Shown: positions 46,528 through 55,013 of the stretch, one piece after another
Layout: every line of letters begins with the position of its first letter
Position numbering within the stretch: position 1 is the stretch's first letter
Assembly: GCF_030160395.1 (NCBI RefSeq)
Contig: NZ_BSOG01000002.1
Location: forward strand, 635,280 to 699,279
DNA: 64,000 nucleotides
From: Chitinimonas prasina
GTDB lineage: Bacteria; Pseudomonadota; Gammaproteobacteria; Burkholderiales; Chitinimonadaceae
Reading direction: 5' to 3'
Program-made: the position numbers and the translations under genes
Notes under the pieces: generated by a model
Database searches by the model: none
What the model was told of the DNA's origin: nothing
The model's input: only the letters and a program-made list of their open reading frames with translations

Positions 46528-46818
46528 TCAAACCGAAAAAGAAAAAGCTCGTAATAGTTGCTTATCAAGACCGCCAACCGACAGACTACCCCTGATAGTC
46601 AAACCTTCCAATGGAACAAAGCCTTCTTTGCCGACTGTGTTTTTTGATGGAATAAGTCTGAGCCTATCTCCATCCAATTCCAAATTGACAAGCCTTGCTG
46701 ACTCACAAAAGGCACGCCAAGATTTTACAACGGCCAGCATTAGCACAGGTTCAAATACTTCTCCCCATGAATTTGGGTGAGGAACTCCCTCACGAGAGGC
46801 GTTTAATGCTGCAACCAT
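46528..46818 (-). CDS. Small hypothetical protein, immunity-like
   Basis: A 96-residue protein starting MVAALNASREGVPHPNSWGEVFEPVL. GGAGG lies six bases before the ATG at 46818, a strong start signal, which supports a real gene. It is not obviously related to the paralogue pair. Size, strand and composition match its neighbours. No family is recognised. Confidence 0.6.
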   Translation of the reverse strand: MVAALNASREGVPHPNSWGEVFEPVLMLAVVKSWRAFCESARLVNLELDGDRLRLIPSKNTVGKEGFVPLEGLTIRGSLSVGGLDKQLLRAFSFSV

Positions 46819-46854
46819 CGCGACCTCCATATCCCTTACATTCACCACATCCAC

Positions 46855-47180
46855 AGCGACACAAGGAGAAGATAATATTCATACCCCTTCTGTAGTTTTG
46901 GAAGACGAATGAAAGTAAACCACATCTTTTCGCATATACGCCGAAGCCAGTTTCATCACACTCTCATGGAAACATACCAAAACCACAGGACCAAGCCTTG
47001 TTATTTGCATTTCAAAACTGCTTAGAAAATGCAAAATAAATAATCCGACTCTTTATTAGCGACCCACTTTTAGTGAAACCGACAACTCGATAAATTCAGT
47101 TTCATACTTACTCCTGTATCCAAGGGCGTTTTCAACTGCGGTGACAACCTCTTGACGACCAGACTGTCCCTTTGCCGTAT
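46855..47180 (-). other. AT-rich stretch with a possible 3' gene remnant
   Basis: No complete gene is seen. On the minus strand the frame ending at the TAA at 47056-47058 reads AKGQSGRQEVVTAVENAL, then GYRSKYETEFIELSVSLKVGR, without a start codon. It looks like the last 40 or so residues of a lost protein. Confidence 0.35.
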
Positions 47181-47429
47181 CTAATTGAAAGCAATTTCAT
47201 CCAATATTGCCTGCAATTTAACAGGGTCCGCAGCGCCACCGAAGTAATACTCACTCCCACCTTCTGCCTCAAATTCTTTAGGCGTAGTTTTCCAGTAAAG
47301 AACGTAATACTGGTCATCCAAGATATCTTCCAGCGCCCCAGCATCGTCGTAGGTGGAAATACGGATGTATGGCCCGTATGCCTCGTGAACATGAACAATT
47401 ACTCTATCACCCGTCTTTTTATCAATCAC
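47181..47429 (-). CDS. Small hypothetical protein
   Basis: An 82-residue acidic protein (MIDKKTGDRVIVHVHEAYG ... GGAADPVKLQAILDEIAFN) with a GTG start at 47429 and a weak GTGAG upstream. It shares size, strand and low GC with the other small genes here. The internal EFEAEGGSEYYFGG resembles small immunity-type proteins only in general character. Function unknown. Confidence 0.5.
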   Translation of the reverse strand: MIDKKTGDRVIVHVHEAYGPYIRISTYDDAGALEDILDDQYYVLYWKTTPKEFEAEGGSEYYFGGAADPVKLQAILDEIAFN

Positions 47430-47716
47430 GATCCAATCTCACCAATTAAGAACTGCAGGCTCAGAACTTACCATTAACACCCCAAGATTTTATAAAATAA
47501 AAAACACAAGACCTGAACCAATACTGTTAGGTTAGATTGATCCCAGCGTTTGCTACCGTGGATGAATCAACTTGGGCTCAACCATGGCTACAGTGCAATC
47601 CAGCGGCTATCGTCGTAGATAGCGATGATCGTGCGAACAATCTAACCGAACAGTATTGGGACTTGACCACAAAAAAGCCAGCCGCAGGAGTACGTTTCAG
47701 GACGAATCTAAACAAC
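47430..47716. other. Intergenic, nothing recognised
   Basis: AT-rich DNA between the last small gene and the tRNA terminator. No frame with a supported start and no structured RNA is seen. Confidence 0.35.
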
Positions 47717-47752
47717 AAAAAACCCGCATCGCTATCAACGATACGGGTTTTC
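47717..47752 (-). terminator. Terminator of the split tRNA-Leu
   Basis: An 11-bp stem (AACCCGTATCG and CGATGCGGGTT on the minus strand, one wobble) with loop TTGATAG, followed by TTTT. It lies 33 bases beyond the tRNA 3' end. The plus strand also ends GGGTTTT, so it may work both ways. Confidence 0.85.
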
Positions 47753-47784
47753 TGGAAGTCCTTGGAACGACTCGGACTGTATTC

Positions 47785-47840
47785 TGGTGCCCGGGGTCGG
47801 ACTCGAACCGACACGCCTCGCGGCGGGGGATTTTGAGTCC
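47785..47840 (-). other. 3' part of tRNA-Leu(CAA): likely prophage attachment site (attL)
   Basis: On the minus strand the sequence runs GGACTCAAAATCCCCC (anticodon loop, CAA), a variable arm GCCGCGAGGC, the T arm GTCGGTTCGAGTCCGAC and the acceptor end CCCGGGCACCA. The 5' half is missing: upstream of GGACTC the sequence does not match a tRNA, and the GGGGA half of the anticodon stem is incomplete. The natural terminator follows. This is what remains when an element integrates into a tRNA and rebuilds the gene at its other end. Confidence 0.85.
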
Positions 47841-47844
47841 GGCG

Positions 47845-48250
47845 GGGCACCACATGAAATCAACACGATACGTCCAACGAGTTTCCGCAACCCGATGTGC
47901 CATAGTTATCACAAACCGCGTGGTTAAGCCAAGTGATTTGCGGTTGCGGAACAATTTCTGGTCGGTTTCGGCCTTGACTAGCGCCCTTTTCCCAGCCATC
48001 CCCCATCAGCTCGACACTACACTCAGCCCGCGCGCTTGCATGCCCATGGCGCATAAAAACGCATAAATTTCAGCCCGCCAAAAGATCGCCCGACAGCGCC
48101 TGTTTATGGGCCTCCCAGGGGCATTATGCAGGTGCATGGAAAGCGCCCTATGAAGCGGGCGGGCGTGGCGGGGCTACGAGCGCGCGCGCCAGGTGATGAC
48201 CACTTAAAAAGTGAGCAAAACCCAGCGCGGCAGGCTGGTCCGGTGCCTGC
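47845..48250. other. Left end of the prophage, no gene seen
   Basis: About 400 bp between the attachment site and the HMCES gene. No integrase or excisionase frame is found. A short palindrome (CACTTAAAAAGTG, about 48202-48214) is the only structure noted. Confidence 0.4.
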
Positions 48251-48256
48251 TATGCT
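48251..48256 (+). promoter_or_regulatory. -10 box of the HMCES gene
   Basis: TATGCT lies seven bases before the ATG at 48264, so transcription should start at or next to the start codon. No ribosome binding site is seen. This suggests a leaderless mRNA. Confidence 0.45.
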
Positions 48257-48263
48257 GTTCACC

Positions 48264-48929
48264 ATGTGCGGCCGCTACAACGTCACCGATAGCCCCGAGG
48301 TTCAGGAACTCTGCAGGCTCCTGGGCATCCACCTCTACCCCGAGCCACGGCTCAACATCAGCCCCGGCGCGCTGGGTCAATTCATTGCGCAGAAGGGCGG
48401 GGAGCGCCAGCTCTACACCGGCATGTGGTCGATGCTGGTTGAACCCAAGCCCGATGGCAGCGGCGCCTTTCGACCCAACCCCAAGTTCAAGACCTTCAAC
48501 GCCCGATCTGATCGGCTGGGTAGTAGCAGCCTATGGCGCCGGCTGTACCCATCCAAGCGGGCCATAGTGCCGGCCAGCGCCTTCCACGAATGGGCGGGCA
48601 AGCAACCGTACAACATCACCCAGCCAGGCCGGGCTATCGCTTTCGGTGCGCTGTATGAGCTGTGGAAGTATGGCGATGTGGTCGTACCTGCCTTCTCCAT
48701 CATCACGCTGCCACCACACCCCAAGTTTCTGCATGTGCATGACAAGTCCTTGCCGCTGATGCTGGAGCCTGCCGCGTTTGATATGTGGCTTGACCCGGAC
48801 ATGCGTAACACCGAAGCCCTGGCCGATCTGCTGGAGTCACGGCTACGGCAAGACTTGCTGCTGACGCCCATTGATTCCCCCAAGACGCTGGCCACCATCG
48901 GCGAACCCGAGCTTTTTCCAGCCGATTAA
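48264..48929 (+). CDS. SOS response-associated peptidase (HMCES/YedK family)
   Basis: A 221-residue protein starting MCGRYNVTDS. After Met removal Cys2 forms a covalent link with abasic sites in single-stranded DNA, protecting them. Other family features are PRLNISPG, NARSD, and VPASAFHEWAG with the catalytic Glu, followed by SIITLPPHPKFLHVHDKSLPLML with the active His. The ATG directly before Cys2 must be the start, so the longer upstream frame is rejected. It is the first gene inside the prophage. Confidence 0.93.
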   Translation: MCGRYNVTDSPEVQELCRLLGIHLYPEPRLNISPGALGQFIAQKGGERQLYTGMWSMLVEPKPDGSGAFRPNPKFKTFNARSDRLGSSSLWRRLYPSKRAIVPASAFHEWAGKQPYNITQPGRAIAFGALYELWKYGDVVVPAFSIITLPPHPKFLHVHDKSLPLMLEPAAFDMWLDPDMRNTEALADLLESRLRQDLLLTPIDSPKTLATIGEPELFPAD

Positions 48930-48933
48930 TGGC

Positions 48934-48951
48934 GGTGAACGTTCGTTCTCC
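48934..48951. promoter_or_regulatory. 18-bp palindromic operator upstream of the 48970 gene
   Basis: GGTGAACG-TT-CGTTCTCC, an inverted repeat with one mismatch. On the minus strand it reads GGAGAACGAACGTTC, identical over 15 bases to the operator at 41109-41126. A -10-like TACACT (48958-48963) follows six bases later and the ATG is at 48970. Confidence 0.65.
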
Positions 48952-48969
48952 GTGCGCTACACTTTGCGC

Positions 48970-49290
48970 ATGAAAGTCATCGTCTACACCCTGCGAAACC
49001 AAGGGCGCAAATTGGCAGAGAGCGCCTGGCGTAACAACCCCACCAAGCCCGGCACGATGTCGCTCAGCTCCACCACGTATGGCGAACGGCGCGTTGAGCT
49101 GCTGACATTCTATGAAACGCAGCCCAATCAGGTAGTGGCCGGCAAGAACGGCCTGGCCATGGCGTTGTATGAGCCACGGCTTATCACACTTGGAAGTGGC
49201 CGCATGCGCTTCGCCGGGTTTGAGTCCGTAGGCACGGGCCAGGAGGCGCGTGGGGTGGTGCAGGAATGGATTACCGAGGTGGTGCCCTGA
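48970..49290 (+). CDS. Hypothetical prophage protein
   Basis: A 106-residue protein (MKVIVYTLRNQGRKLAESAW ... RGVVQEWITEVVP). It has mixed strands and no signal peptide or known motif. It lies between the HMCES gene and the leftward portal gene, with its own promoter under the palindromic operator. The ATG falls on the predicted transcription start. Function unknown. Confidence 0.7.
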   Translation: MKVIVYTLRNQGRKLAESAWRNNPTKPGTMSLSSTTYGERRVELLTFYETQPNQVVAGKNGLAMALYEPRLITLGSGRMRFAGFESVGTGQEARGVVQEWITEVVP

Positions 49291-49296
49291 TACGAC

Positions 49297-49321
49297 AAGG
49301 CCGCCCATTGCAGGCGGCCTT
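49297..49321. terminator. Convergent terminator-like hairpin
   Basis: AAGGCCGCC and GGCGGCCTT form a perfect 9-bp stem with a 7-base loop. It sits between the rightward 48970 gene and the leftward portal gene and could end both transcripts. Confidence 0.65.
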
Positions 49322-49360
49322 ACAACTGCAACCTCGCCCATTCTGGCGAGGCGGTACCGG

Positions 49361-50410
49361 TCAGCTCTCGGCAGTCTCCAGCGTGTACGGGGTGAAGGTG
49401 ATGATCTCTTCCCCCATCCAATCATTCAATTCCTGGAAGCGCAGCTGCAGGTAAGCCAGCTCGTTGCGCGCAAACACAGACGCCGCCTTCTCTACATCGC
49501 CAAACCCACCTGTATTGTTTGGGATGATGCCCATCAGGTTCGGCGGCACCCGGTGCGATGCGAGCTGGTCATCGCGCGTCACGTTCTTGATGCCGATGAA
49601 TTCATCTTTGGCCGCCACCTCAGACAGCGGAATGACTTGCAGGCCGTCTTTCTTGCCCCCTGGCGCGTAGACCATCAGGTTACGGAAGTTGCCCGGCCCT
49701 TTGCTTTGCTTGAGGGCTGTGCGCAATGTGTCGATATCGCTCTCTTTCTGAGCCGGGTCGGTTAGATACAGAATCACCCCGGCATGCGAGCCATTCAGAT
49801 AGTACTTGCGCCTGAAAAGCGTAGCCGACTCGTTCAACCAGGTGCTGTTGTTCGCACTGAGGTAATCCGGCAGGCCGTAAATCTCTTGGTTGATGTCAGG
49901 CTCCAACAGATGGAACACCGAGCCAGGCTTGAACTGATGCTCCTGCCCGTTTCCCGATACAAACCAATAGGTATCCATGTCCACCCCGCGCCGGGTGTAT
50001 TTGGACAGCGATGGCTTGAGCTGCATCGTGCGACCAGTAAAGGCCTCGCATCGCTCCACATAGGCATTGCCAAAGGTGAGGAACTCCAAGGCAAAGCGAG
50101 CGAAGTCAGACCGGCTCAAGGCCGGGTGCGGCTTGTAGCAGCTGACCAACAGGTTGCGCTTTACCTGCATCGCGCTGGAATGGTGGACTGCCGCCCGATA
50201 GGTGCGGGCAAGGCCATCAAGGCTGATGGGTGGCTCGTACCACTTGTTCCCCACCGTGGGGCACTCCAGCAAGTCGAGCAGCTCACGCCGGTCGAGCACC
50301 GGCACTGGCTCGCCAAAGGTGAACGCATCCACCCCGGCCTGGCTAGCAAGCGCCTCGGCCTGGGGCTGCTGCACCGGGCTGGCCGGCTTGAACTTGCGCT
50401 TGTTTCGCAT
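49361..50410 (-). CDS. Phage portal protein (P2 gpQ-like)
   Basis: A 349-residue protein of the PBSX/P2 portal family: YEPPISLDGLARTYRAAVHHSSAMQVKRN, NAYVERCE, and VPPNLMGIIPNNTGGFGDVEKAASVFARNEL. The portal forms the DNA entry ring at one capsid vertex. As in P2, it is transcribed with the terminase ATPase gene, away from the scaffold and capsid genes. The ATG at 50410 overlaps the terminase stop (TGATG). Confidence 0.95.
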   Translation of the reverse strand: MRNKRKFKPASPVQQPQAEALASQAGVDAFTFGEPVPVLDRRELLDLLECPTVGNKWYEPPISLDGLARTYRAAVHHSSAMQVKRNLLVSCYKPHPALSRSDFARFALEFLTFGNAYVERCEAFTGRTMQLKPSLSKYTRRGVDMDTYWFVSGNGQEHQFKPGSVFHLLEPDINQEIYGLPDYLSANNSTWLNESATLFRRKYYLNGSHAGVILYLTDPAQKESDIDTLRTALKQSKGPGNFRNLMVYAPGGKKDGLQVIPLSEVAAKDEFIGIKNVTRDDQLASHRVPPNLMGIIPNNTGGFGDVEKAASVFARNELAYLQLRFQELNDWMGEEIITFTPYTLETAES

Positions 50411-52173
50411 CAACACATCTCCATAAAACTACTGTTTGCGCTGGTCATACCTTCCAGCGGTTCGTTTGCCAGGGCGTGCATCAACGCCCAGGCCAAGTCG
50501 GCGTGGCTCACTTCTTCGGAGCGGCTTGCTTCAAAGGTGGCTTGCCGGCCACTTGCGGTAACGGTTTTGCGTATCGCCAGAAATGCAGCGGCGAGATCCG
50601 TGCAGCCGGCGTCAAACTCCAAACGGCCATTGCTGATTACGTCCAGCGCCTTGAGCACCAGGCGGGTTTTGACGTCCACCGAGTAATTGAAGGCGACGAC
50701 TTGGGGAAAGAAATTGCGCACCAGCTGATAGACACCCTGACCCACGCCCGTGGTGTCGATGCCGATATGGGTCACGTTGTACATTTCGGTCAGCATCTTG
50801 ATCTTGGCGGCCTGGCCCGCGAAATCGAGGCCTTTGAACTGGTGGCGTTCCAGCACCCGGAACTTGCCGCCAGCCACCAAGGGCGGCGCCAAGACCACCA
50901 GGCCAGCGCTATCCCCGGTGTGGGCCGGGTCGTAGCCTATCCACACCTCGCGGTGGCCAAACGGGCGCAGGGTGTAGGGCTTGTAGTCCGTCCACTCCAC
51001 CCAGGAATCCACCATGCAGCGTTGCAGCATGGCCAGGGGGAACACCGACGCGCCATCGTCGATGAATTCGCACATAAACAGCTGGGCGAACTCCTCGGCG
51101 GAGTTTTCAAGCTGCAGCTGATCCAAGTTGAACAGGTTGCAACCACCTGCCTCGGCATCCTTGACTGTGACAATCTGCCGCCACTGGCCATCAGGCCCAC
51201 GCCGCCCAGGTGCAAGCGCGGCATGGCTGATATCAAGGTCTATATGCTCGCTCTTGGGCCGCCCCTTGTTGAATAGCTTCCCCGACCAGAATGGGTAAGC
51301 GCTATGGCTAATGGCAGAAGGGGTAGAGAAATACGTCAGGCGCCACTTGGCATGGCTGGCCATGGCGCCGGCCACCTTGCGCAGCTCTTGGAACTTGGGA
51401 ATCCAGAAGTATTCATCCACGTACAGATTGCCGTGGTAACTCTGCGCCGTGCGGGAGTTGGTACCCAGGAAGATCAGCTGGGCGCCATTGGGCAGCACGA
51501 TAGGATCGCCGCGCAGCTCGACGCCGACCTCCTTGGCAAACCCCAGTATGTAGGCCTTGAACTGGTGCGCCTGAGCCTTGCTCGCGCTAAGGAAAATCTG
51601 ATTACGGCCAGTAGTCAGGGCATCAATCAAAGCCTCGAAGGCAAAGTAGTAGGTTGCACCAATCTGCCGGCTTTTCAGCAGATTGCGTATGCGCTGGGTC
51701 TTGCCGGCCTCGTGCCATTTGCGCTGGTACTCAAACATCGACCCCATGAACAGCTCGATCAGCGCGGCCTGCTGGTCATCGCTGATGGCGTTCTTGTCGG
51801 GTGGCTTGCGTGGCCCCTTATTGCGGTTAGCCACCTTGGGATTCAGATCCGTTTCGTTCCCGCCATTGGCGTACTTACGGACGCGTGCCGTGCGCTCCAG
51901 CTGCCGGCCTAGTAGGTCGATTTCCTTGTAGTCCGCGCCGCTCTTGGAATCCTTCGCAATCAGCTGCTGCATGCGGGCTTCGAGTGTGGCTTCCACCCGG
52001 TCTATCGGGTCGCTCTTGTCCCATTCGTCGCGGCGCTTCCAGCTATGGACGGTGGCGGCCTTTACCCCAAGGTGGTCGGCGATCTTGCCCACGCGCCAAC
52101 CCTGCCAGTAGAGCGAGCGGGCGAAGCGCCGGGGGTCTATTTCCGGTGTGTCGAAAACGGTGTTGTTGGGCAT
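50410..52173 (-). CDS. Terminase large (ATPase) subunit (P2 gpP-like)
   Basis: A 587-residue packaging motor (P2 gpP is about 590). An N-terminal HTH is seen in GKIADHLGVKAATVHSWKRRDEW. The ATPase part has LKSRQIGATYYFAFEAL (Walker-A-like) and YHGNLYVDEYFWIP (Walker B). The nuclease part has IGYDPAHTGDSAG and IGIDTTGVGQG acidic residues. The ATG at 52173 follows the upstream non-coding stretch that also holds the rightward capsid promoter. Confidence 0.95.
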   Translation of the reverse strand: MPNNTVFDTPEIDPRRFARSLYWQGWRVGKIADHLGVKAATVHSWKRRDEWDKSDPIDRVEATLEARMQQLIAKDSKSGADYKEIDLLGRQLERTARVRKYANGGNETDLNPKVANRNKGPRKPPDKNAISDDQQAALIELFMGSMFEYQRKWHEAGKTQRIRNLLKSRQIGATYYFAFEALIDALTTGRNQIFLSASKAQAHQFKAYILGFAKEVGVELRGDPIVLPNGAQLIFLGTNSRTAQSYHGNLYVDEYFWIPKFQELRKVAGAMASHAKWRLTYFSTPSAISHSAYPFWSGKLFNKGRPKSEHIDLDISHAALAPGRRGPDGQWRQIVTVKDAEAGGCNLFNLDQLQLENSAEEFAQLFMCEFIDDGASVFPLAMLQRCMVDSWVEWTDYKPYTLRPFGHREVWIGYDPAHTGDSAGLVVLAPPLVAGGKFRVLERHQFKGLDFAGQAAKIKMLTEMYNVTHIGIDTTGVGQGVYQLVRNFFPQVVAFNYSVDVKTRLVLKALDVISNGRLEFDAGCTDLAAAFLAIRKTVTASGRQATFEASRSEEVSHADLAWALMHALANEPLEGMTSANSSFMEMC

Positions 52174-52317
52174 GCCGACATGCTGCCGACGCATGCACGC
52201 GATGCCACGAAGTGGGGAATGTGGGGCTGGCTGGCACAACCACCTTGCGTTGATGGGGCGAGAGCTGAACGGGAAGATGGCCACATCAAGCCACTCACCC
52301 CCAAGCGAGCCTCACAC

Positions 52318-53145
52318 ATGCCGAAAACCGCGTTCTTCCGTATCGCCCAGGAAGGCACCACCACCGACCGCCGCGTCATCGAAGCCAAGTGGATCGACCA
52401 GGCCGCCGCCAACTACGACCCGAAGAAATACGGCGCCCGCGTCAATCTGGAACACTTCCGTGGCCTGCTGCCCGATGGCCCGTTCAAGATGTATGGCGAT
52501 GTGCTGGCGCTGAAAGCCGAGACCATAGACGGCAAGCGCACCTTGCTGGCCCAGATCGACCCCACCCCCGAGCTGATCGCGCTGAACAAGGCCCGGCAGA
52601 AGCTCTACACCTCCTGCGAGATCGATCCCGACTTCTCCGACAGCAGCGAAGCCTATCTGGTCGGCCTTGCTGTCACTGACAGCCCCGCCAGCCTGGGCAC
52701 GGAAATGCTCAAGTTTGCCGCTGGCCAGGGCGACCAAAGCCCCTTGGCAGTCCGCAAGCTGCACGCCAATACCCACTTTACCGCCGCCGAAGCCTTCCAA
52801 CTGGAGCTGCAATCGGAGCCAGGCGACGCCATCAAGAGCGTGATCGAGAAGCTCACCGGCCTGTTCAAAAGCACGGAAAAACTGAGCCAGGGCGAAGCCG
52901 ACACCAGCAAGGCGCTGGACGCGGTAGCCGAGCACCTCAAGACCGTGGAAACCCGCTTTGGCGAGATAGGCGATGTGCGCCAGACCGTGGACGAACTCAA
53001 GGCCACCGTAAACGCCACCAACCAGCAACTGGCCGAGACCGTAACCACGCTGAGCGCCCTGACCACCAAACTCAATTTCACCCTACAGACGCCGCCCCGT
53101 CCTGTCGCTGCGGGTGGCGGTGGCCAAATCGTCACCGACTGCTAA
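52318..53145 (+). CDS. Capsid scaffolding protein with protease (P2 gpO-like)
   Basis: A 275-residue protein (P2 gpO 284). The N-terminal protease-like region starts TAFFRIAQEGTTTDRRVIEAKWI and includes NLEHFRGLLPDGPFKMYGDVLAL and the YLVGLAVTDSPASLGTEML segment with a candidate catalytic Ser. The C-terminal half is a long helix with coiled-coil character that acts as scaffold. It is the first gene of the rightward capsid operon. Confidence 0.94.
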   Translation: MPKTAFFRIAQEGTTTDRRVIEAKWIDQAAANYDPKKYGARVNLEHFRGLLPDGPFKMYGDVLALKAETIDGKRTLLAQIDPTPELIALNKARQKLYTSCEIDPDFSDSSEAYLVGLAVTDSPASLGTEMLKFAAGQGDQSPLAVRKLHANTHFTAAEAFQLELQSEPGDAIKSVIEKLTGLFKSTEKLSQGEADTSKALDAVAEHLKTVETRFGEIGDVRQTVDELKATVNATNQQLAETVTTLSALTTKLNFTLQTPPRPVAAGGGGQIVTDC

Positions 53146-53187
53146 GCCACCTCTTCACCGCCACCCCATACCCGGAGCCCTACCCGC

Positions 53188-54213
53188 ATGCAAAACACCA
53201 CACGCAAGCTCTACGCCGCGTACCTGCACCAGATTGCCACCTTGAACGGTGTATCCGACGCAACCGTTAAATTCAACGTCGATCCCACCATCCAGCAGAC
53301 GCTGGAGACCAAGATGCAGGAGTCCAGCAGCTTCTTGAGCAGCATCAACGTGGTTCCCGTCGCCGAGCTGGAATCCGAGAAACTCGGCCTCAGTATCAGC
53401 GGCCCCATCGCCAGCAATACCGATACCACCGCCAAAGACCGTCAGACCAGCGATCTCAGCGGCCTGGATGGTCAGCGCTACCGCTGCGAAAAGAACAACT
53501 CGGATACTCACCTCGGCTACGGCAAGCTCGATATGTGGGCCAAGTTTCCCGACTTCCAAGCGAGACTGCGCGACGCCATCATCAAGCGCCAGGCACTGGA
53601 TCGCATCACCATCGGGTTCAACGGTGTCAGCGTTGCTGCGAACTCCAATCGCGCAACCAACCCCTTGCTGCAGGATGTCAACAAGGGCTGGCTGCAACAC
53701 TACCGCGAGCACCGCGCCGGGGCGCGTGTCATGAAGGAGGTCGCTGTAGGCTCTGGCAAGATCAAGATTGGCGCCGCAATCTCCAAGGAACAGGGCTACA
53801 AGAACCTGGATGCCCTAGTGTTCGACTTGGTGGGCAGCCTGATCGACCCATGGCACCAAGAGAATCCCGACCTGATCGTCATCTGCGGTCGCGCCCTGCT
53901 GCATGATAAGTATTTCCCCTTGGTCAACAGCAACCAGGCACCCACCGAGCAACAAGCGGCTGACCTGATCATTTCGCAAAAGCGCATCGGCAACCTGCCC
54001 GCCGTCCGCGTGCCGTACTTCCCACCTAATGCGCTGCTGGTGACCACCTACGAAAACTTGAGCATCTACTACCAGGAAGGTAGCCGGCGCCGCCATGTTG
54101 TAGACAACCCCAAGCGCGACCGGATCGAGAACTACGAATCGAGCAATGATGCCTATGTGGTCGAAGACTTCGGCGCGGGAGCCTTTGCCGAAAACATCGA
54201 GCTGGTGGCGTAA
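53188..54213 (+). CDS. Major capsid protein (P2 gpN-like)
   Basis: A 341-residue protein of the P2 family (P2 gpN 357). It starts TRKLYAAYLHQIATLNGVSDATVKFNVDPT and carries LDMWAKFPDFQARLRDAIIKRQALDRITIGFNG, both family hallmarks. It forms the T=7 head shell with scaffold gpO, whose protease trims its N-terminus in P2. Its stop overlaps the next ATG (TAATG). Confidence 0.96.
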   Translation: MQNTTRKLYAAYLHQIATLNGVSDATVKFNVDPTIQQTLETKMQESSSFLSSINVVPVAELESEKLGLSISGPIASNTDTTAKDRQTSDLSGLDGQRYRCEKNNSDTHLGYGKLDMWAKFPDFQARLRDAIIKRQALDRITIGFNGVSVAANSNRATNPLLQDVNKGWLQHYREHRAGARVMKEVAVGSGKIKIGAAISKEQGYKNLDALVFDLVGSLIDPWHQENPDLIVICGRALLHDKYFPLVNSNQAPTEQQAADLIISQKRIGNLPAVRVPYFPPNALLVTTYENLSIYYQEGSRRRHVVDNPKRDRIENYESSNDAYVVEDFGAGAFAENIELVA

Positions 54214-54911
54214 TGGTCAGCCCCGCACAAGCCCACGCCATGCGCGTGGCCGCCATGCTGGTGGCGTCAGAGAACAACCCCGCGCCAGCCAACGCCAGCG
54301 AATACGAGCTGATGCTGCTCAAGCTCGCCCAGGATCGCGCCAGGCTCAAACAGATCGAGAGCCAGCGCGGCAAGATCGAGGTCAAGCGCAAGCTGCTGCC
54401 GGAATACGTGCCGTGGATCGAAGGCGCGCTTAAAGGCAATGGCGCCCAGGATACGGTGCTCATGACCATCATGGTCTGGCGCATCGACACTGGAGACTGG
54501 CGCGGCGCCCTGGATATTGCCGCCTATGCGCTACGGCACAACCTCGTGCTGACCGACCAGTTTGAACGCAACCTGCCGTGCCTGATCGCCGAGGAAATCG
54601 CCGAACAGGCCAAGGCCGGCGAACCGGTGCCTCTGGCCATCCTGCTTGAAGCCGACGCCTTGCTGAACAGCTATGACATGCCCGACCAGGTGCGAGCCAA
54701 GTTGGCCAAGGCCATCGGCATGGCCCAGCTCAAAGAGGCCGGCGAAGGGCTGGCCGGCATGGCGCTAGTTCGCAAGCAACAAGCACTGGTCTCACTCAAG
54801 CGTGCCCTGGGCCTGCATGACGCCTGCGGCGTCAAGAAAGACATCGAACGGCTCGAACGAGAGCTGAAGAACGCGGCCAAGCCGGAGGAATCCTCCTCCG
54901 GCACCGGCTAG
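54213..54911 (+). CDS. Terminase small (endonuclease) subunit (P2 gpM-like)
   Basis: A 232-residue protein. P2 gpM-family features are seen: SPAQAHAMRVAAMLVASE, LLKLAQDRARLKQIESQRGKIEVKRKLLPEYVPWIEGAL and DTVLMTIMVWRIDTGDWRGALDIAAYAL. It works with gpP to cut cos sites. It is translationally coupled to the capsid gene. Confidence 0.93.
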   Translation: MVSPAQAHAMRVAAMLVASENNPAPANASEYELMLLKLAQDRARLKQIESQRGKIEVKRKLLPEYVPWIEGALKGNGAQDTVLMTIMVWRIDTGDWRGALDIAAYALRHNLVLTDQFERNLPCLIAEEIAEQAKAGEPVPLAILLEADALLNSYDMPDQVRAKLAKAIGMAQLKEAGEGLAGMALVRKQQALVSLKRALGLHDACGVKKDIERLERELKNAAKPEESSSGTG

Positions 54912-55013
54912 CACCGGGCGTTCCCCCGCGCAGGGCGGCTCGGGGTGGCGAGTGTGCATGTCACAACTCAAAACCCCGACCACCGCCCCCTCTACTTACA
55001 CCAAGGCCGCGCC

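Noticed and set aside
47578-47853. 91-codon minus-strand frame across the tRNA fragment
   Set aside because: It translates the tRNA end and terminator and is not a gene.
52174-52317. Extended N-termini of the terminase and scaffold genes, which would overlap each other
   Set aside because: Homology starts at MPNNTVFDTPEID and MPKTAFFRIAQEG; the region between is better read as the divergent promoter region.
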